Positions 1 to 10,463 of a stretch of 64,000 nucleotides of DNA are shown piece by piece; within the stretch, counting starts at the first letter, position 1; each line of letters begins with the position of its first letter. The translations under genes and the position numbers were made by a program. The stretch is from positions 275,714-339,713 of the forward strand of contig NZ_JACHXV010000001.1 in assembly GCF_014192375.1 (NCBI RefSeq), in the 5' to 3' direction. The notes under the pieces are model-generated. The model was not told the origin of the DNA and ran no database searches. It was given only the letters and a program-made list of their open reading frames with translations. Source of the DNA: Endobacter medicaginis. GTDB lineage: Bacteria; Pseudomonadota; Alphaproteobacteria; Acetobacterales; Acetobacteraceae.

Positions 1-1233
<1,233 letters not shown>

Positions 1234-4200
1234 CTATCCTCTGGTGGGGTTCGGTGCGACGCCCCGATCCGACGCCAGCAGCATGTAGACCGCAGGCAGC
1301 ACGAACAACGTGAACAGCGTGCCGATCGCCAGCCCCGCCGCGATCACCAGTCCCATCACATAGCGCGACGCAGCACCCGCGCCGGTGGCGAGCACCAGCG
1401 GCATCACGCCGAGCACCATCGCCGCCGTGGTCATCAGGATCGGCCGCAGACGCAGCGCGCAGGCGCGCTCGATCGCATCGCGCTTCGACATCCCAGCCCC
1501 CTGCGCCTCCTTGGCGACCTCGACGATGAGGATGCCGTGCTTGGAGATCAGCCCCATCAGCGTGACGAGGCCGACCTCGGTGAACAGGTTGATGCTGGCA
1601 CCGCCGATGCCGAGCCAGACGAACAGCAGCGCGCCGGCGATCGACATCGGTACCGAGACGAGGATGATGAGTGGATCGCGGAAGCTCTCGAACAGCGCGG
1701 CAAGGGCCAGATAGGTGATGATGACGGCGAGTGCGAAGGTGGCGGCGAAGCCACCGGTCTCATGGACGAACTGGCGCAGCGAGCCGACGGTGTCGGTGGT
1801 GTAGCCCGACGGCAGCATCTGGGCTGCGAGGTTCTGGAGGTAGTCGTAGGCCTCACCCTGAGTGATGCCGGGCGCAGGCAGGGCCTGGATGGTGGTGGCA
1901 TTGAGCTGCTGGAAATGGGCGATCGATTCCGGCACCACGGTGTCGACGATATGGGCCACCGAGCGCAGCGGCACGGACACGCCGTTCACCGACTTGATCG
2001 GATAGTCCAGGATCTGTTCGGGGGTGAGTCGGAAGCGCCGCGCGACGAGCGGCTCGACCTTGTAGCTGCGCTGGTCGGTGGCGAAGAAGCCGACATAGCC
2101 GCCGCCCAGCATGGTGTTCAGTGAATTGCCCAGATCGTTCATGGTGAGATTGAGCGTCGAGAGCTTGGCGCGATCGACGACGATGGTCGATTGCGGCTGG
2201 TCGATCTTGAGATCCTTGTCGGCGTAGACGAATTTCCCCGAGGCGCGCATCCGTGCCAGGAACGCGTCGGAGACCTCGCCAAGCCGGGCGACGTCGCCGG
2301 TGCTCTGCAGCACATACTGCACCGGCAGACCCCACGAACCCGGCAGATAGGGCGGCACGAAGATCGCCAGTTCCAGACCGGGAATTTTTTGCAGCTTCGC
2401 CTGCACCTGATGGCTGATGGTGAACACGTCGCGATGGCGCCTGTTCCAGTCCACCAGGCTGAGGCCACCCTGCACCGAGGGCGGCGAGACCACATGCCAG
2501 TAATCGCGCTCCTCGGGCACCGAACGGTAGATGTCGGTGATCGCATCGTCGTAGAGCGACAGCGCTTCGAGCGTGGCATCGGGAGCGCCGTTGCCGGAGA
2601 CGACGAGTTCGCCCGTATCCTCGGCGGGCGAGAGCTCGTGCTTCGAATGCTGGTAGAAATACCACGAGCTGACCAGCACCACGCAGCCGAGGATCAGGAT
2701 CGTCGGCTGCTGGCGCAGGGTGTGGCGCAGCAGCGCGCTGTAGCGGCGCTGGAGCGATTCGAGGGCGCGCTCGGAGGCATGCTCGATGCGTTCGCCGAGC
2801 GAGGGCCGATGGCCGTCGGCGCTGCGCGCGCGCAGCAGGCGGGCGCTCATCATCGGCGACAAGGTCAGCGCGAGCAGCGCCGAGACGCTAACCGCCGCGG
2901 CTAGGGTGAAGGCGAACTCGATGAACAGCGCGCCGGTCAGCCCGCCCTGCAATCCGAGTGGCACATAGACCGCGATCAGCACCACGGTCATCGCGAGGAT
3001 CGGTTGCAGCAGCTCGGAGGCGGCGGCGGAGGCGGCAGCGAGCGGGGTGAGACCCTCGGCGAGATGGCGGTTGACGTTCTCGACGATGATGATGGCGTCA
3101 TCGACGACGAGGCCGATCGCCAGCACCAGTGCCAGCAAAGTGAGCAGGTTGATCGAGAAGCCCATCGCCGCCATCAGCGCGAAGGTGCCGATCAGCGACA
3201 GCGGAATCGTCACCAGCGGCACCACCACCGCCCGCGGCGAGCCGAGGAACGCGAACACCACCAGCGAGACGATGACCAAGCTCTCGAGCAGCGTGATCAC
3301 CACCTCATGGATCGAGTTGCGGATGTAGTCGCCGCTGTTGCTGAGGATGGAGATGTGCAGTGTGGGCGGGATCTGGTGGCGCAGGGTCGCGATCTGCGCA
3401 CTCAGCGCCTGCGCGACGGCGAGCGTGTTGGCGGTCGCGGTGGGTTTGATCTGGATATAGACACCGCTCTGGCCGTTGGCGGTGACCCTGAACGTGTCGG
3501 GGTCGCTGCCGAACTCGACCCGCGCCACGTCTCCGAGACGGATGATGTGGTTGGCGTTCTGCCTGATGACCAGATCGCGGAACTGCTCGGCGGTGTGCAG
3601 GCCGGACGTGATGTTGAGCGTGACCGACACGCTGTGGCCGAGTGTGTTGCCGACCCCGGTGATGAAGTTGTTGGCCGACAGCGCAGCCGACACCTCGGCC
3701 GGGGTCAGGCCGAGGGCGGCCATCCGGTCGGGATCGAGCCAGGCGCGCATCACCGTATTGGGCGCACCCTGGATGTCCACCGACTGCACGCCGGGGACGG
3801 ATTGTAGGCGGGGGCCGATCACCCGGCGGGCGAAATCCGCGATCTGCACGAAGGAGAGGTCGTCGCTGTTGATGGCGAGATCCATCACCTCCTGCCCGGA
3901 AATGCCGAGGCTGATCGAGGGCTGCTGCACGCCGGCCGGGAACTGCGCGGTCGCCGCACTGACATAGGAGGTAATTTCGGCCAGTGCCCGGGTCGGGTCG
4001 TAGCCGAGCTTGAGTGTGACCTCGATGTCCGAGGTGCCCGTCGTCGAGCTCGACGTCATGTAGTCGATGCCCTGTGCCTGGCTGACCGCGCCCTCGATCG
4101 GGGTGGTGACGAAGCCGGCGACCGTCGCCGGGTCGGCGCCGTAGTACTGGGTCTGGATCTCGACGCCGCCGCGCACCGTATGCGGGAACTTCTCGATCGG

Positions 4201-4329
4201 CATGGACTGCTCGGCGCGCAGCCCGAACACCAGCACGAGGATCGAGATCACGCAGGACAGCACCGCGCGATGGATGAACAGGTCGGTCAGCCGCGTCCGT
4301 CCGGTCGTGGGGGAATGGGCCTCACTCAT
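1234..4329 (-). CDS. RND multidrug efflux permease (HAE1 family)
   Basis: Inner-membrane proton antiporter of a tripartite drug efflux pump, 1031 residues, the usual size for AcrB/MexB-type proteins. It shows the short cytoplasmic N-terminus followed by the first membrane helix, the paired aspartates of the proton relay in GLVVDDAIIIVENV (about residue 405), and the duplicated periplasmic and membrane halves (second set of helices from about residue 855). It is the last gene of a three-gene operon: its ATG overlaps the adaptor's 3' end by 8 bases. No local regulator gene was seen for this operon. The substrate cannot be read from sequence. Confidence 0.93.
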   Translation of the reverse strand: MSEAHSPTTGRTRLTDLFIHRAVLSCVISILVLVFGLRAEQSMPIEKFPHTVRGGVEIQTQYYGADPATVAGFVTTPIEGAVSQAQGIDYMTSSSTTGTSDIEVTLKLGYDPTRALAEITSYVSAATAQFPAGVQQPSISLGISGQEVMDLAINSDDLSFVQIADFARRVIGPRLQSVPGVQSVDIQGAPNTVMRAWLDPDRMAALGLTPAEVSAALSANNFITGVGNTLGHSVSVTLNITSGLHTAEQFRDLVIRQNANHIIRLGDVARVEFGSDPDTFRVTANGQSGVYIQIKPTATANTLAVAQALSAQIATLRHQIPPTLHISILSNSGDYIRNSIHEVVITLLESLVIVSLVVFAFLGSPRAVVVPLVTIPLSLIGTFALMAAMGFSINLLTLLALVLAIGLVVDDAIIIVENVNRHLAEGLTPLAAASAAASELLQPILAMTVVLIAVYVPLGLQGGLTGALFIEFAFTLAAAVSVSALLALTLSPMMSARLLRARSADGHRPSLGERIEHASERALESLQRRYSALLRHTLRQQPTILILGCVVLVSSWYFYQHSKHELSPAEDTGELVVSGNGAPDATLEALSLYDDAITDIYRSVPEERDYWHVVSPPSVQGGLSLVDWNRRHRDVFTISHQVQAKLQKIPGLELAIFVPPYLPGSWGLPVQYVLQSTGDVARLGEVSDAFLARMRASGKFVYADKDLKIDQPQSTIVVDRAKLSTLNLTMNDLGNSLNTMLGGGYVGFFATDQRSYKVEPLVARRFRLTPEQILDYPIKSVNGVSVPLRSVAHIVDTVVPESIAHFQQLNATTIQALPAPGITQGEAYDYLQNLAAQMLPSGYTTDTVGSLRQFVHETGGFAATFALAVIITYLALAALFESFRDPLIILVSVPMSIAGALLFVWLGIGGASINLFTEVGLVTLMGLISKHGILIVEVAKEAQGAGMSKRDAIERACALRLRPILMTTAAMVLGVMPLVLATGAGAASRYVMGLVIAAGLAIGTLFTLFVLPAVYMLLASDRGVAPNPTRG

Positions 4330-5470
4330 CGGTCAGCTCCCCGCTGAACGGCGCCGCCGGGCGCAGCGTGTCGTTGATCTCGACGATCGAGCCGTCGCGC
4401 AGCTTGAGCTGCCCGGTGCCGACGATGGTCTCGCCCGATTTGAGCCCGTGCGTGACCACCACCATGTCGTCCTGCGCCTCGCCGGTGGTCACCACGCGCG
4501 AGTGGGCGACGAAGCGGCCGGGATGATCGGCCAGTGGGGTGAGCACATAGACGAAATTGCCATACGGATTGAAGCTGACCGCGCCCTGCGGGACCGCGAG
4601 AACCTCGTGCGGGCCGCCACGGTCGAGACGGACGGTGGCGAACATCCCCGGCAGCAGCGCATGGTCGGCATTGGCCAGCGAGGCGCGCACCGATACCATG
4701 CGGCTGGCCGGGTCGATGCGGCTGTCAAGCGCGATGATCTCGGCGGTGAAGCGGCGGTCCGGCCAGGAATCGACATGCAGCTCGACGGTGCCGCCGGGAT
4801 GCAGCTCGCCGATCTGCTGCTGGGCGACGTTGAAGTCGACATAGATCGGGTCGAGCGATTGCAGCGAGGTGATCGGCGTGCCGGCCGGCAGGTATTGGCC
4901 GAGATCGACCTGTCGGATGCCGAGCTTGCCGGCGTAAGGCGCGCGGATGGTCTTCTCGTCCATCGCCTGGGATTGCGCGGCCGCCTGGGCCTGATAGCTG
5001 CGCAGGGTGGCGATGTCGGTGTCCACGGTCGCGCGGCTGACCGCCTGTGCCTCGAACTGCTTCTGGTCGCGCGCGAAATTGGCCGTCCACAGCGCGACTT
5101 CGGCATTGAGCTGCGCGAGCTTGGCCGGGTCGTCGTAGAGGCGCAGCCGCACCAGCACGGTCCCGGCCTTCACCTCCTGCCCGGACTGGAAATCGATCTC
5201 GTCGACGATGCCGGAGACCTGGGCGGAGAGATCCGCGCCCTGCACCGCCCGCATCTGCCCGAACGCCTTGAGCGTGCTCTGCCAGCGCATCGGGCGCACG
5301 GCATAGTCCGACACCACCTGCGGCGGTTCGGCGGCCTCGCCATGCGTCGCCCCCGGCTGCGGCCGGTGCAGGTACCACCAGATCGCGGCGCACAGCCCGA
5401 CCAGCACGATCATCGGCAACAGCAGGCGGGCAGGTTTCATCGGCATCTTCCGGTCGGGCAGGGCGGTCAT
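4322..5470 (-). CDS. RND efflux periplasmic adaptor subunit (MFP)
   Basis: Membrane fusion protein of the HlyD/AcrA family that links the permease to the outer-membrane channel; 382 residues from the chosen start. The start at 5470 is favoured because its ATG overlaps the TGA of the upstream lipoprotein gene (ATGA); in-frame ATGs at 5446 and 5440 are alternatives. The N-terminus has one hydrophobic anchor (about residues 11-30, MKPARLLLPMIVLVG then more apolar residues) and no lipobox, so it is probably anchored by an uncleaved signal sequence. A barrel-sandwich/lipoyl domain, an alpha-helical hairpin of alanine- and glutamine-rich sequence, and a beta-barrel domain follow in the usual order. 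Confidence 0.92.
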   Translation of the reverse strand: MTALPDRKMPMKPARLLLPMIVLVGLCAAIWWYLHRPQPGATHGEAAEPPQVVSDYAVRPMRWQSTLKAFGQMRAVQGADLSAQVSGIVDEIDFQSGQEVKAGTVLVRLRLYDDPAKLAQLNAEVALWTANFARDQKQFEAQAVSRATVDTDIATLRSYQAQAAAQSQAMDEKTIRAPYAGKLGIRQVDLGQYLPAGTPITSLQSLDPIYVDFNVAQQQIGELHPGGTVELHVDSWPDRRFTAEIIALDSRIDPASRMVSVRASLANADHALLPGMFATVRLDRGGPHEVLAVPQGAVSFNPYGNFVYVLTPLADHPGRFVAHSRVVTTGEAQDDMVVVTHGLKSGETIVGTGQLKLRDGSIVEINDTLRPAAPFSGELTDE

Positions 5471-6987
5471 GGCAGTGGCGAGCTCAGCAGCCCGGGCGGC
5501 GGTGGCGGCATGTCGTGACGGTTCCACCAGCCGCCGCCGAGGGCGGCGAACAGCGCAATGGTATCGGCGTAGCGGGCTGCACGGGCCCGGATCAGGGTGA
5601 GGGATGCGGTCTGGTAGGTCTGCTGCGCGGTCAGCACGCTCAGATAGCTGACCCCGCCCAGTTTGAACTGGAGCGACGCCAGCGACAGACCGCGCTGTGC
5701 CGCATCCGCGGCGGTCAGGGCCGCGCGCAGCCCGACCGCGTCGTTCTGGAGTGCCGCGAGCACGTCGGCGACGTTCTGGAACGCGGCGACCACCGTCTGC
5801 CGCCACTGCGCGGCCGCCTGCTCCATCGCTGCGCGCTGGGCACGCTGGGCATGCAGCAGCTGCCCGGCATCGAAGATCGGCTGCACCGCCTGGTTGACCA
5901 GCGACCACATGCCGTTGGTCGGGCTGAACATCTGATGCACGTCGGCCGCCGTGGTGCCGACCCCGGCTGTCAGCGTGACATTCGGCAGCCTCGCTGCGAT
6001 CGCGACCCCGAGGGCGGCTGTCTGCTGGTGCAGCAGCGCCTCTGCGGCGCGGATGTCCGGTCGCTGGGCGAGCAGTGCGGACGGCACCGAGACCGGCACC
6101 GTTTCAGGCAGGGTGAAATCGTCGAGATCGAAATCCGGCAGCGCAGCTTGCGAGGGCGCGCGGCCGAGATAGGCGGCGAGCTGGTCGCGGGTCTGGGCGA
6201 GCTCTGTCAGCAGCGGCACCAGGATGGTCTGCGCCTGGGCGAGCTGCGCCTGCTGGGTGGCGAGGTCGGTGCCGGTCGCGCCTCCGGCCTCGAACTGCGC
6301 ATGCACGGTGTCGAGCTGCTTCTGCTCGAAGCCGATCAGCGCTTTCTGTACCGCGATCTGGCCGGCGAGCGAGGCGGCCTGCACCGCGCTCGCGGCAACC
6401 CCGGAGGTGAGCGTCAGATAGGCCTGCTCGAGCTGGAAGCGTTGGTAGTCCGCGCCGGCCTGCTGCTGCTCGATCGCGCGGCGCAGCCCGCCCCAGATGT
6501 CGAGCGTGTAGCTCAGGTTGAGCTGGGCGCTGTAGGCGCTGATCGTCGGCGCCGGACCGGGGATGCCGAGATAGGCCTCGGGCTGCTCGGAGCGCGTGCG
6601 GCTGATCGTGCCGGAGATGGACGGAAACAGCGTGCCGGTCTGCTGGAGGGTCTTCTCCTGCGCCTGGCGCAGGGCTGCGTCGGCAGCCTCGATGGTGGGG
6701 CTGTCGCGCATCGCCGTTGCGACCAGCGCGGTCAGCGCGCGCGAGCCGAACAGCGTCCACCATTGCCCGGGCAGATCGGCACCGGCCGACAGCGTCTGCG
6801 CTTCGCCGCCGCCGATCTTCGCCGAAGCGGTCCGCTGGGCGATCGGCTGTTCGCTGACCCGTGAGGGCCCGTCGATCGACGGGCGGTGGAAATCCGGGCC
6901 CACCGCGCAGCCGGCCAACAGGATCGACAGCAGGCACGGGCAGGCGAGGCGCGGCAGGAAAGGAAAGGGCAGGGGCATCGGTTCCAT
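5467..6987 (-). CDS. Outer-membrane efflux lipoprotein, NodT family
   Basis: TolC-like channel subunit of the RND pump, first gene of the operon; 506 residues. The N-terminus has a lipoprotein signal with lipobox LLAGC, so the mature protein begins at that cysteine, followed by AVGPDFHRP, the typical start of NodT proteins. Two OEP repeats follow. The start is uncertain: ATGs at 6987 and 6978 both precede the signal peptide closely, and the frame is open to 7035. The coupling downstream (ATGA with the adaptor) indicates one transcript for all three pump parts. Paralogous to the outer-membrane gene at 22126. Confidence 0.91.
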   Translation of the reverse strand: MEPMPLPFPFLPRLACPCLLSILLAGCAVGPDFHRPSIDGPSRVSEQPIAQRTASAKIGGGEAQTLSAGADLPGQWWTLFGSRALTALVATAMRDSPTIEAADAALRQAQEKTLQQTGTLFPSISGTISRTRSEQPEAYLGIPGPAPTISAYSAQLNLSYTLDIWGGLRRAIEQQQAGADYQRFQLEQAYLTLTSGVAASAVQAASLAGQIAVQKALIGFEQKQLDTVHAQFEAGGATGTDLATQQAQLAQAQTILVPLLTELAQTRDQLAAYLGRAPSQAALPDFDLDDFTLPETVPVSVPSALLAQRPDIRAAEALLHQQTAALGVAIAARLPNVTLTAGVGTTAADVHQMFSPTNGMWSLVNQAVQPIFDAGQLLHAQRAQRAAMEQAAAQWRQTVVAAFQNVADVLAALQNDAVGLRAALTAADAAQRGLSLASLQFKLGGVSYLSVLTAQQTYQTASLTLIRARAARYADTIALFAALGGGWWNRHDMPPPPPGLLSSPLP

Positions 6988-7083
6988 GGGCAGGCGTGGC
7001 GTGCCTCCCCAAGCAGGTTCCGTGCCAACCGGCAAGTTACTGCGGAAACCGGCCGTTCGTATCGTCGCCCCGAACCGGAAACA

Positions 7084-7118
7084 TGGCCTTCCGCGTCACA
7101 ATCTGACGCGGAAGGCCA
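7084..7118. terminator. Strong hairpin downstream of aldo/keto reductase gene
   Basis: Perfect 15-base inverted repeat (arms 7084-7098 and 7104-7118, TGGCCTTCCGCGTCA with its complement) with a 5-base loop, 8 bases beyond the stop of the minus-strand gene at 7126. Read on the minus strand it is followed by a short TGTTT run. It probably ends transcription of the reductase gene before the RND operon; the weak U-tract leaves some doubt. Confidence 0.6.
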
Positions 7119-7125
7119 CATGGCA

Positions 7126-7953
7126 TCACAGCATGGCGAGATGCCGCTTGCGCTTGGGCGGGGCGAAGGCCGCATCCAGTTCGGCCAGGTCCTCGCCGGT
7201 CATTTGCAGCTTCGCCCCTTCGATGTTGTCGCGCTGATGCGCTGCCGTGCCGGCCTTGGGGATGGCGAGCATGTTGTCCTGCCGCAAGACCCAGGCCAGC
7301 GCGACCTGCGCCGGTTTCGCACCGTGGCGTTTGGCGATCGTCGCCAGCGCGGGATGCTGCAGCAGATCGCCACCCTGACCGAGCGGCGAATAGGCCATGG
7401 TGACGACCCCGGCCTCGCGGTCGCGTTCCAGCAGGTCGAATTCGGTGCCGCGATACTCGAGGCTGTAGAGGATCTGGTTGGCCGCACAGTCGGGGCTGAC
7501 CGATTCCAGATTTTCCATGTCATCGACGTCGAAGTTCGACACCCCCCAGGCGCCGATCTTGCCCTGGTCGCGCAGCCGCTCGAACCCCTCGACGGTGTCC
7601 GACAGCGGCACGCCGCCGCTCCAGTGCAGCAGATACAGATCGACGTGATCGGTGCCGAGACGCTTCAGCGACGCCTCGCAGGCGCGCTGCACGCCCGAGG
7701 TCGACGCGTTCGACGGCAGCACCTTGGTGACCAGATAGACCTCGTCGCGCCGCCCGGCGATCGCCTCGCCGACCAGCTTTTCCGAACGGCCGGAGCCATA
7801 CATCTCGGCCGTGTCGATGACGGTGAGCCCCGCATCGAGACCGACGCGCAGCGCCTCGATCTCGGCCGCGCGTTTCGCGCTGCTGTCGCCGATGTTCCAG
7901 GTGCCCATGCCAAGGGCCGGCACCGTGGTACCGGCAATGGTGACGGTTTTCAT
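7126..7953 (-). CDS. Aldo/keto reductase
   Basis: Cytoplasmic NAD(P)H-dependent carbonyl reductase, 275 residues, a single TIM barrel. The catalytic tetrad is visible: D47 and Y52 in VIDTAEMYGSGRSE, K77 in YLVTK, and H110 in DLYLLHW. The start at 7953 (MKTVTIAG) is supported by a GAGG Shine-Dalgarno sequence 8 bases upstream; the frame is open a further 11 codons into the adjacent repeat. It belongs to the branch related to 2,5-diketo-gluconate reductases (COG0656); substrate unknown. Another aldo/keto reductase of a different subgroup lies directly upstream, separated only by an A/T-rich palindromic repeat, so the two may be co-transcribed. Confidence 0.9.
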   Translation of the reverse strand: MKTVTIAGTTVPALGMGTWNIGDSSAKRAAEIEALRVGLDAGLTVIDTAEMYGSGRSEKLVGEAIAGRRDEVYLVTKVLPSNASTSGVQRACEASLKRLGTDHVDLYLLHWSGGVPLSDTVEGFERLRDQGKIGAWGVSNFDVDDMENLESVSPDCAANQILYSLEYRGTEFDLLERDREAGVVTMAYSPLGQGGDLLQHPALATIAKRHGAKPAQVALAWVLRQDNMLAIPKAGTAAHQRDNIEGAKLQMTGEDLAELDAAFAPPKRKRHLAML

Positions 7954-7973
7954 GGTGTGATCCTCGGTTGATG

Positions 7974-8098
7974 TTCTTTCTTGCAAGAAAGAACCAAAGA
8001 ACTTTTAAATTTTGGGCGGCTTCGGAAAGTGCCGCAGCATTCCGAACCGCCCAAATCGAGTCGAAGTCTTTTTGCTTCTTTTTCTTCAGAAAAAGAAG
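7974..8098. repeat. Dispersed composite palindromic repeat, copy 1
   Basis: Full copy, about 125 bases. Left end: perfect 20-base palindrome at 7974-7993 (TTCTTTCTTG and its complement), followed by CCAAAGAACTTTT. Middle: an imperfect stem made of TTTGGGCGG-C-TTCGGA and TCCGAA-CCGCCCAAA around 8012-8055. Right end: 11-base arms CTTCTTTTTCT / AGAAAAAGAAG with a 2-base loop at 8075-8098. It fills the space between two minus-strand reductase genes: the right end is 10 bases from the stop of one, the left end 20 bases from the ATG of the next. Related copies are at 39600, 58187 and 62701. Its A/T-rich ends contrast sharply with the flanking G/C-rich genes. Confidence 0.9.
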
Positions 8099-8108
8099 GA
8101 ATCCTCCC

Positions 8109-9137
8109 TCACACCGGCGCCGGATTTCGCTCCCTGAACCCCGCCTGATGCCAGTAGGGGTAGGGAGCAGGCAGCGCCGATGCCTCATCCAGCCTTGCCA
8201 CCTGATCCGCGGTGAGATCCCAGCCGATCGCGCCGAGGTTCTGGATGAGCTGATCCTCGTTGCGCGCGCCGACGATAACGCTGGACACGGTCGGGCGTTG
8301 CAGAAGCCAGTTCAGCGCGATCTGCGGCACCGTCTTTCCGGTCTCCTTCGCGATCTCGTCGATCGCGTCGACGACCTTGTAGAGATGGTCGAGCTCCACC
8401 ACCGGACCGCCGACATCGCCGCCCTGCGCGAGACGGCTGCCCTCGGGCAAGGGCTGGCCACGACGGATCTTGCCGGTGAGGCGCCCCCAGCCGAGCGGGC
8501 TCCACACGATCGCGCCGATGCCCTGGTCGAGGCCGAGCGGCATCAGTTCGTGCTCGTAGTCGCGGCCGACCAGCGAGTAGTAGGTCTGGTTGGCGACGTA
8601 GCGCGGCAGGTTGTAGCGGTCGGCAACTCCGAGGGACTTCATGATGTGCCAGCCGGAGAAGTTCGACACCCCGACATAGCGGATCTTGCCCGAGCGGACG
8701 AGACCGTCGAGCGTGTCGAGCGTCTCTTCCACCGGGGTCTGCGCATCGAAGCCGTGCAGCTGGAAGATGTCGATATGCTCGGTGCCAAGCCGTCGGAGCG
8801 AGCCTTCAACGGCCTCGATCAGATGGCTGCGCGACGAGCCGACATCGTTGGGCGCGCCGGAGAAGCGGAAGGTGGCCTTGGTCGAGACCAGCACCTTGTC
8901 GCGACGCCCCCTGATCGCGGCACCCAGCACTTCCTCGGAGCCGCCTTTGGAATAGATGTCGGCGGTGTCGAAGAGGTTCAGGCCATGATCGAGACACAGA
9001 TCGACAATGCGGGTCGCCTCGGCGGCTTCGGTCGCGCCCCATTTCTCGAAGAACTCACCGCGGCCGCCGAACGTGGCGGTGCCGAGGCTGAGAGCGGGGA
9101 CGGTCAGGCCGGAGCGGCCCAGGCGTCGGAACTGCAT
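8109..9137 (-). CDS. Aldo/keto reductase
   Basis: 342-residue reductase of the group that includes YghZ and potassium-channel beta-subunit-like proteins, longer than its neighbour at 7126. The tetrad D57, Y62 (NLFDTADIYSKGG), K87 (VSTKAT) and H128 (FQLHG) is intact. A C-terminal segment with SSVIVGARNEDQL matches the NADPH-binding loop of this group. Start 9137 (MQFRRLGRSGL) has a GGAG sequence about 9 bases upstream; an in-frame ATG 30 codons earlier gives an unlikely proline-rich extension. Substrate unknown; probable detoxification of aldehydes or ketones is inference from family and from the surrounding export genes. Confidence 0.9.
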   Translation of the reverse strand: MQFRRLGRSGLTVPALSLGTATFGGRGEFFEKWGATEAAEATRIVDLCLDHGLNLFDTADIYSKGGSEEVLGAAIRGRRDKVLVSTKATFRFSGAPNDVGSSRSHLIEAVEGSLRRLGTEHIDIFQLHGFDAQTPVEETLDTLDGLVRSGKIRYVGVSNFSGWHIMKSLGVADRYNLPRYVANQTYYSLVGRDYEHELMPLGLDQGIGAIVWSPLGWGRLTGKIRRGQPLPEGSRLAQGGDVGGPVVELDHLYKVVDAIDEIAKETGKTVPQIALNWLLQRPTVSSVIVGARNEDQLIQNLGAIGWDLTADQVARLDEASALPAPYPYWHQAGFRERNPAPV

Positions 9138-9210
9138 CGTCGAACTCCATCGCTGTGCGGTGTTCGATATCGGGGCCGGAGCCGGGGGCTTCAACCCGCC
9201 GTCGTGAGGT

Positions 9211-10455
9211 TCACACGGGCGCTGCACGCACCGAGGCGGTCATCGCGAACGCGCCGGCACACAGCATCGCCGCCAGCGGCCACAGGGCGGGATGCAGCGA
9301 GAGCGCGGACATCAGCGCGCCGGCGACGGCGCCGAGCGCATACTGGATGGTGCCCATCAGCGCCGAAGCGCTGCCGGCCTGGTGCGGATGCGGTACCAGC
9401 GCGGCCGCGGCGGCGTTGGAGAACACGAAGCCGAGCGAGCCGATACAGACGAAGCACAGCCCCATCACCGGTATGACCGGCGGGTGATGGTCGCAGAGGA
9501 CGGCGAGCAGGGCCAGCCCGAGCGCGCCGGCCAGGCAGAGCGAGGTGCCCAGATACAGCAGCCGCCGCAGGCCGAGCCGGTGCACCAGCGCGGCATTGGC
9601 CTGGGTGGCGGCGATGTAGCCCATCGCATTGAGGCCGAAGGCGATGCCGTAATCGCGCGGGCTCAGCCCCAGCAGGGTCTCGAACACCATCGGGCCGGCA
9701 GCGAGATAGGTGAACATCACGAAGCCGCCGAAACCGCCGGCGAGCGCGTTGGTCACGAAGGCGCGGTCGGCGAGGATGCGCACGAAGCGCTCGAGCATGT
9801 CCATCGGCGCGAGCCCGGCGCGCATCGAGGGCGGCATCGTGTCGGGCAGCAGCCGCCAGGCGGCGAACAGGCTGAGCGCGCCATAGAGCACGGTGATCCA
9901 GAACAGGTCGCGCCAGGAACCGAAGGCCAGCAGCGCGCCACCCAGGGCCGGGGCGGCGATCGGCACCACGCCCATCACCAGGGTGAGGCGCGACATCGCC
10001 CGGGCGGCGGCAGGGCCGGAGGCGATGTCACGCACCATCGCGCGCGGGATCACCATGCTGGCCGAGCCGCCGATCGCGGCCAGCACGCGGAAGATCGAAA
10101 GCGCGGTGAGCGAGCTGGCCGTCGCACAGCCGATCGAGGCCAGCGTGTAGAGAGCCGTGCCGGCGAGCAGCGGCGCGCGGCGGCCGAACCGGTCCGACAG
10201 CGGCCCCTGGCTGAGCTGGCCGATGGCGAGGCCGACGAACCAGGCCGACAGCGTGATCTGCACGCTGCCGGGCGCGCAGTGCAGGTCGCGCTCGATGGCG
10301 GGGAAGGCCGGCAGGTACAGATCGGTGGAGAACGGTCCCACTGCAATCAGCCCACCGAGCAGGAGGGTGAGCCAGAGCGGGAAGCGGGCGGTTCCGGGCG
10401 GCGGGGGACTGGCAGGCTGGGACGGCAGGCGGTCGCGGGTCGATGGCAGGCTCAT
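9211..10455 (-). CDS. Bcr/CflA family drug resistance MFS transporter
   Basis: 12-helix major facilitator exporter of 414 residues. The N-terminal helix ends in GPFSTDLYLPAFP, a hallmark of the Bcr/CflA (DHA1) drug exporters, and the loop between helices 2 and 3 has GPLSDRFGRR (motif A). A proline-rich cytoplasmic N-terminus of about 25 residues precedes helix 1. It likely expels small toxic molecules across the inner membrane by proton antiport. It lies 8 bases from the start-side end of the next minus-strand gene, consistent with an operon with the lactonase-like and tldD genes. A paralogue is at 15740. Confidence 0.92.
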   Translation of the reverse strand: MSLPSTRDRLPSQPASPPPPGTARFPLWLTLLLGGLIAVGPFSTDLYLPAFPAIERDLHCAPGSVQITLSAWFVGLAIGQLSQGPLSDRFGRRAPLLAGTALYTLASIGCATASSLTALSIFRVLAAIGGSASMVIPRAMVRDIASGPAAARAMSRLTLVMGVVPIAAPALGGALLAFGSWRDLFWITVLYGALSLFAAWRLLPDTMPPSMRAGLAPMDMLERFVRILADRAFVTNALAGGFGGFVMFTYLAAGPMVFETLLGLSPRDYGIAFGLNAMGYIAATQANAALVHRLGLRRLLYLGTSLCLAGALGLALLAVLCDHHPPVIPVMGLCFVCIGSLGFVFSNAAAAALVPHPHQAGSASALMGTIQYALGAVAGALMSALSLHPALWPLAAMLCAGAFAMTASVRAAPV

Positions 10456-10463
10456 GGCTGCGC